Shown here: one piece after another, positions 4,436 through 6,837 of the stretch
Layout of the letters: the number at the start of each line of letters is the position of its first letter
How positions within the stretch are numbered: position 1 is the first letter of the stretch
Source of the DNA: an uncultured Planctomycetaceae bacterium
Lineage (GTDB): Bacteria > Planctomycetota > Planctomycetia > Planctomycetales > Planctomycetaceae
Length of the DNA stretch: 6,837 nt
Assembly (NCBI GenBank): GCA_903823545.1
Contig: CAIJTL010001429.1
Coordinates: 1 to 6,837 of the forward strand
Direction of reading: 5' to 3'
Notes under the pieces: model-generated
Seen by the model: only the letters and a program-made list of their open reading frames with translations
Database searches by the model: none
What the model was told of the DNA's origin: nothing
Position numbers and translations under genes: made by a program

Positions 4436-5809
4436 ATGTTCGAATTCGATCACGGTTCTAGTCCGAATTGCGAAGGTGTCTCCCGGCGCCAATTGTTGCG
4501 AGTCGGCGGATTGGGATTTGCCGGTTTGACGTTGCCGACGTTGCTCCGCTTACAAGCTGCAGCGAAGGCGAACCCTGCTGGCTCCACACCTTCCGCCACG
4601 GACGCAAACGTTGTCGGAAAAACGAAAGACAATCTCAACGTCATTCTGCTCTGGATGCAGGGTGGTCCGAGCCACATTGATACATTCGATCCAAAGCCGG
4701 ATGCGCCGGCTGAGATTCGAGGCGAGTTCGGCGTCATCGACACGACGATTCCCGGGGTCAAAGTTTGCGAGCACATGCCGTTGCTCGCCAAAAGCCTCGA
4801 CAAGTACACGATCATTCGGAACGGCTATTCGTACAACGGCGGACACGGCATCGCCGACGCCTACATGCTCAGCGGTTGGCGGTTTTCACCAAGTACCGTC
4901 TATCCGTCTTACGGTTCAGTCGTCGCTCGCGAACTCGGTTATCGACAAGGGATGCCGCCGTATGTCCAACTCGGCCCCTGGGTCGACAAGATGAATGCGG
5001 GAGGACAGGCCGGCTATCTCGGTAGCGAGCACAATCCTTTCATCATCAACGAAGACCCGAACGGCGGCACGTTCAATATCGATGGCATCACATTGCCCGG
5101 TGGGATGAGCGTTCCGCGATTCAGCCGTCGGCAACGAATGCTCGACCGCTTCGATTCTTGGCAGCGAACCGTCGAGAAAAAGGCCAACGATGTTGGCGCG
5201 ATGGACGCGTTCTATGAGAAGGCTTTTAGCATCGTGACCTCGCCCGCCGCGAAGAAGGCTTTTGATCTGTCGCAAGAAGATCCAAAGTTGCGAGACAAGT
5301 ACGGTCGTACGCGCTTCGGCCAATCTTGTTTGTTAGCTCGACGCTTAGTGCAATCGGGCGTTCGATTTGTCAACGTTTCGTTTGCCAGTTGGGACACGCA
5401 CGGCAACAACTTCGCCGGCTTGAAGCAGAGCCTCCTTCCTCCCACCGACATGGGTTATTCAGCATTGCTCGACGACCTCGATCGACTCGGAATGCTCGAT
5501 AACACTGTCGTCTTCTGGTTGGGTGACTTCGGTCGCACGCCGAAGATCAATTCGGCAGCAGGCCGTGATCACTGGGTTGGCTCAACGGTCTTCTGCATCG
5601 GTGGCGGTGGCTTCAAGACCGGCCAAGTGATCGGTGCTAGCAACCAGTACGCCGAGCAACCTGTCGGCAAAGCCATCGAAATCGAAGACGTCGCTGCAAC
5701 ACTTTACACGGCCCTCGGCATTCCGCTCGACAAGCACTTCCAATCACCGGACGGCCGCCCCTTCAAAGTGAATCCAGGTGGGCGCGTGTTGAATGAACTG
5801 TTGGTGTGA
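4436..5809 (+). CDS. DUF1501 family protein (sulfatase/alkaline-phosphatase-like fold), Tat-exported
   Basis: A 457-residue protein of the DUF1501 family, which is expanded in planctomycetes and usually encoded beside DUF1549/DUF1553 cytochrome-like proteins. SRRQLLRVGG (16-25) plus the hydrophobic GLGFAGLTLPTLL is a Tat signal. Family blocks follow: NVILLWMQGGPSHIDTFDPKPDAP (68-91, read in parts), PLLAKSLDKYTIIRN (115-129), NGGHGIADAYMLSG (134-147), VRFVNVSFASWDTHGNNF (309-326), LDNTVVFWLGDFGRTPKIN (354-372), GRDHW (376-380) and DVAATLYTALGIP (418-430). Asp/His residues in WDTHGNN, GDFGRTP and GRDHW match the expected metal/active-site positions of this fold. The exact reaction is not established. 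The ATG start at 4436 has GAGG 7 nt upstream. Length is typical and the gene looks intact. The usual DUF1553 neighbour is absent; the divergent neighbour is the substrate-binding protein. Confidence 0.93.
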   Translation: MFEFDHGSSPNCEGVSRRQLLRVGGLGFAGLTLPTLLRLQAAAKANPAGSTPSATDANVVGKTKDNLNVILLWMQGGPSHIDTFDPKPDAPAEIRGEFGVIDTTIPGVKVCEHMPLLAKSLDKYTIIRNGYSYNGGHGIADAYMLSGWRFSPSTVYPSYGSVVARELGYRQGMPPYVQLGPWVDKMNAGGQAGYLGSEHNPFIINEDPNGGTFNIDGITLPGGMSVPRFSRRQRMLDRFDSWQRTVEKKANDVGAMDAFYEKAFSIVTSPAAKKAFDLSQEDPKLRDKYGRTRFGQSCLLARRLVQSGVRFVNVSFASWDTHGNNFAGLKQSLLPPTDMGYSALLDDLDRLGMLDNTVVFWLGDFGRTPKINSAAGRDHWVGSTVFCIGGGGFKTGQVIGASNQYAEQPVGKAIEIEDVAATLYTALGIPLDKHFQSPDGRPFKVNPGGRVLNELLV

Positions 5810-5855
5810 GCCAGCTTGGTTTGAATAGACGAGCATAAAGATCACGCCCCCAATA

Positions 5856-5885
5856 TAGCCCGGCACATGGTCTATGCCGGGCTAC
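5856..5885. terminator. Palindrome between convergent genes: bidirectional terminator and/or GTAG REP-like element
   Basis: TAGCCCGGCA (5856-5865) pairs perfectly with TGCCGGGCTA (5875-5884) around a 9-nt loop. It lies between the DUF1501 stop (5809) and the hsp20 stop (5919), a natural place for a shared terminator, but no T tract follows on either strand. On the - strand the stem begins with GTAG (5885-5882), the same tetranucleotide that precedes the palindromes at 105-204, so it may be a solitary REP-like element of a different sequence family. Confidence 0.6.
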
Positions 5886-5918
5886 TTGGAGGCATCGAAT
5901 CTCGACTGAGTGACTTAA

Positions 5919-6395
5919 TCACGCGGTCGGCTCAACCAACTTTTCGTGGGCGTTGTCACGATAATTGATTGTCACTTGTTGGCGTTGAGCTTCTCGCTTC
6001 TTGGACAACTTAATGTGAAGCACACCATCTTGTAGAGTGGCCTCGATGGTGCTGGGATCGACCCGATCGTTGAGTGAGACGTTCCGTTCAAACTCGCCGA
6101 AGAATCGCTCTTCGTGGATTGTTTCGCTCTGACGCTCAATGGCTCTCCGCCTGCCACGAATCATCAGAAGTCCGTTCTCAACCGAGACACTCAAGTCGGC
6201 CAACGCAATTCCTGGCACATCCATTTCGATGTGTACTGCGTCTGCATCACCCCACATTGAAAGCGGAGCGACCTTTCTTTGAATTGGGCCATTAACTCCC
6301 CCGTTTGGGGAAAACTCCCGATCAATATTGCGGAAAACAGTATTGAATGGATCGGCGAACAGCGCAGAAACACGATTGGGCAGAGTCGTCAACAT
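5919..6395 (-). CDS. Small heat-shock protein, Hsp20/alpha-crystallin family
   Basis: A 158-residue cytoplasmic holdase chaperone that binds unfolding proteins during heat or other stress. The N-terminal arm (1-41; LPNRVSALFADPFNTVFRNIDREF) is typical of bacterial class A-like Hsp20. The alpha-crystallin domain (about 42-134) shows VHIEMDVPGIALADLSVSVENGLLMIRG, ERFFGEFERNVSLNDRVD (96-113) and the family signature ATLQDGVLHIKLSKK (119-133). The C-terminal V-x-I oligomerisation motif is VTI (141-143). The ATG at 6395 is supported by an excellent GGAGG with a 7-nt spacer on the - strand. Length is normal and no damage is visible. It is monocistronic as far as the window shows. I found no CIRCE operator or convincing heat-shock promoter upstream. 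Confidence 0.95.
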   Translation of the reverse strand: MLTTLPNRVSALFADPFNTVFRNIDREFSPNGGVNGPIQRKVAPLSMWGDADAVHIEMDVPGIALADLSVSVENGLLMIRGRRRAIERQSETIHEERFFGEFERNVSLNDRVDPSTIEATLQDGVLHIKLSKKREAQRQQVTINYRDNAHEKLVEPTA

Positions 6396-6837
6396 AGTAA
6401 ATCCTCCGAAAATAACCGTTGAATTGATTGTTGAAATCTTCGTACTTCCAACAGGCCATTCGATGCTTTTTGACGGCCGTCATTCTGACCGGATGCTGTT
6501 GACGAATTGATCAATAATCAAACTGCGTGCCAATTCATTCTGGTGATTCACGACATGACGAAAGTTGTTACGCCATCGAGAAAAGCAATGCATTACTGTA
6601 ATGGCAGCCTTTGGCTGCACAACACGCAACTGCCAAATTGGCGCCAGGTAATGGGTTTCGGCGGCTGCCAAAAACCTACTTCAGTTGAAGCAAGGCTGCA
6701 CAATAGTCATCGCAATAAGCATCGTAAGTGTGGTGCCTCTAAGGTGTGGGAACTTATTTGTGGCTTTTGGAGTTTGATGCTCCCGCCACGGAGGATCCTC
6801 GTTCTCGTTGCTGCGGATGGCCGACGGAAAGATGAGC
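6396..6837. other. Gene-poor upstream region of hsp20
   Basis: No convincing gene in 442 bases, and the composition is more A+T-rich than most of the window. The first 150 bases should carry the hsp20 promoter on the - strand, but no clear -35/-10 pair or CIRCE was found. TTGATCAA (6507-6514) is a short palindrome. Small hairpins cluster at 6602-6670: GCAGCC-TTT-GGCTGC (6604-6618), GCCAA-A-TTGGC (6632-6642), and TGGCAGCC (6602-6609) pairing with GGCTGCCA (6663-6670). From ATG 6777 a frame stays open to the window edge (MLPPRRILVLVAADGRRKDE), with GGAG only 4 nt upstream. It may be the start of a gene continuing outside, but 20 codons are too few to call. Confidence 0.5.

Noticed and set aside
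6396..6420. RNA thermometer (ROSE or fourU) or CIRCE operator upstream of hsp20
   Set aside because: The GGAGG is clear, but no opposing anti-SD helix of adequate length and no CIRCE inverted repeat could be found.
6480..6671. 63-codon open frame on the - strand upstream of hsp20
   Set aside because: It needs a non-ATG start, has no ribosome site, and its composition and motifs give no sign of a real protein.
6600..6672. tRNA gene or attC-like recombination site
   Set aside because: The hairpins do not form a cloverleaf, no acceptor CCA context or T-loop consensus is present, and no GTTRRRY/RYYYAAC core pair is seen.

Overview
The window looks like planctomycete chromosome, most plausibly from the Pirellulaceae (Rhodopirellula/Blastopirellula-like). 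The reasons are a DUF1501 Tat-exported protein, a sulfatase-modifying (FGE-type) gene relic, an ECF sigma operon with a Spy/CnrX-type periplasmic protein, a secreted two-EF-hand protein, moderately high G+C, and gene-poor gaps full of dispersed palindromic repeats. The placement comes from family knowledge, not from a search.

Layout. (1) 1-540: the N-terminal and central part of a formylglycine-generating-enzyme-like gene, now a pseudogene. It is interrupted by a pair of inverted REP-like palindromes (105-204), has an in-frame TAG at 207-209, and lacks its C-terminal part. (2) 632-2430: a signalling cluster on the + strand. It holds an exported EF-hand protein, a strong intergenic hairpin, an ECF sigma factor, a tiny single-pass membrane protein in the usual anti-sigma position, and a membrane-anchored Spy/CpxP/CnrX-like protein. 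The last three genes are coupled by 4-nt GTGA and ATGA overlaps. The order recalls the CnrYXH logic of an ECF sigma, a small membrane anti-sigma and a periplasmic sensor. (3) 2431-3105: no intact gene. It contains decayed coding remnants with a C10 tract, a 43-bp direct repeat at 260-bp spacing, an imperfect 29-bp inverted repeat with a 9-bp internal rhythm, and a second REP-like pair. (4) 3106-4164 (-) and 4436-5809 (+): a divergent pair made of a Tat/lipobox sugar-type ABC substrate-binding protein and a Tat-exported DUF1501 protein, both without their usual partner genes. (5) 5810-6395: a convergent gap with a palindrome that may be a terminator, a REP element or both, then a small heat-shock protein (Hsp20) on the - strand. 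(6) 6396-6837: a gene-poor, visibly more A+T-rich stretch with small hairpins.

Two things deserve attention. One is the set of REP-like hairpins: five hairpins in three sequence families, each carrying GTAG or GTGG at the 5' foot of the palindrome. Two families occur as inverted pairs whose stems differ by compensatory changes. One pair has landed in, and apparently helped inactivate, the FGE-like gene. No REP-associated transposase is present in the window. The other is the compact EF-hand/ECF/mini-anti-sigma/Spy-like cluster, a candidate envelope or metal/calcium signalling module.
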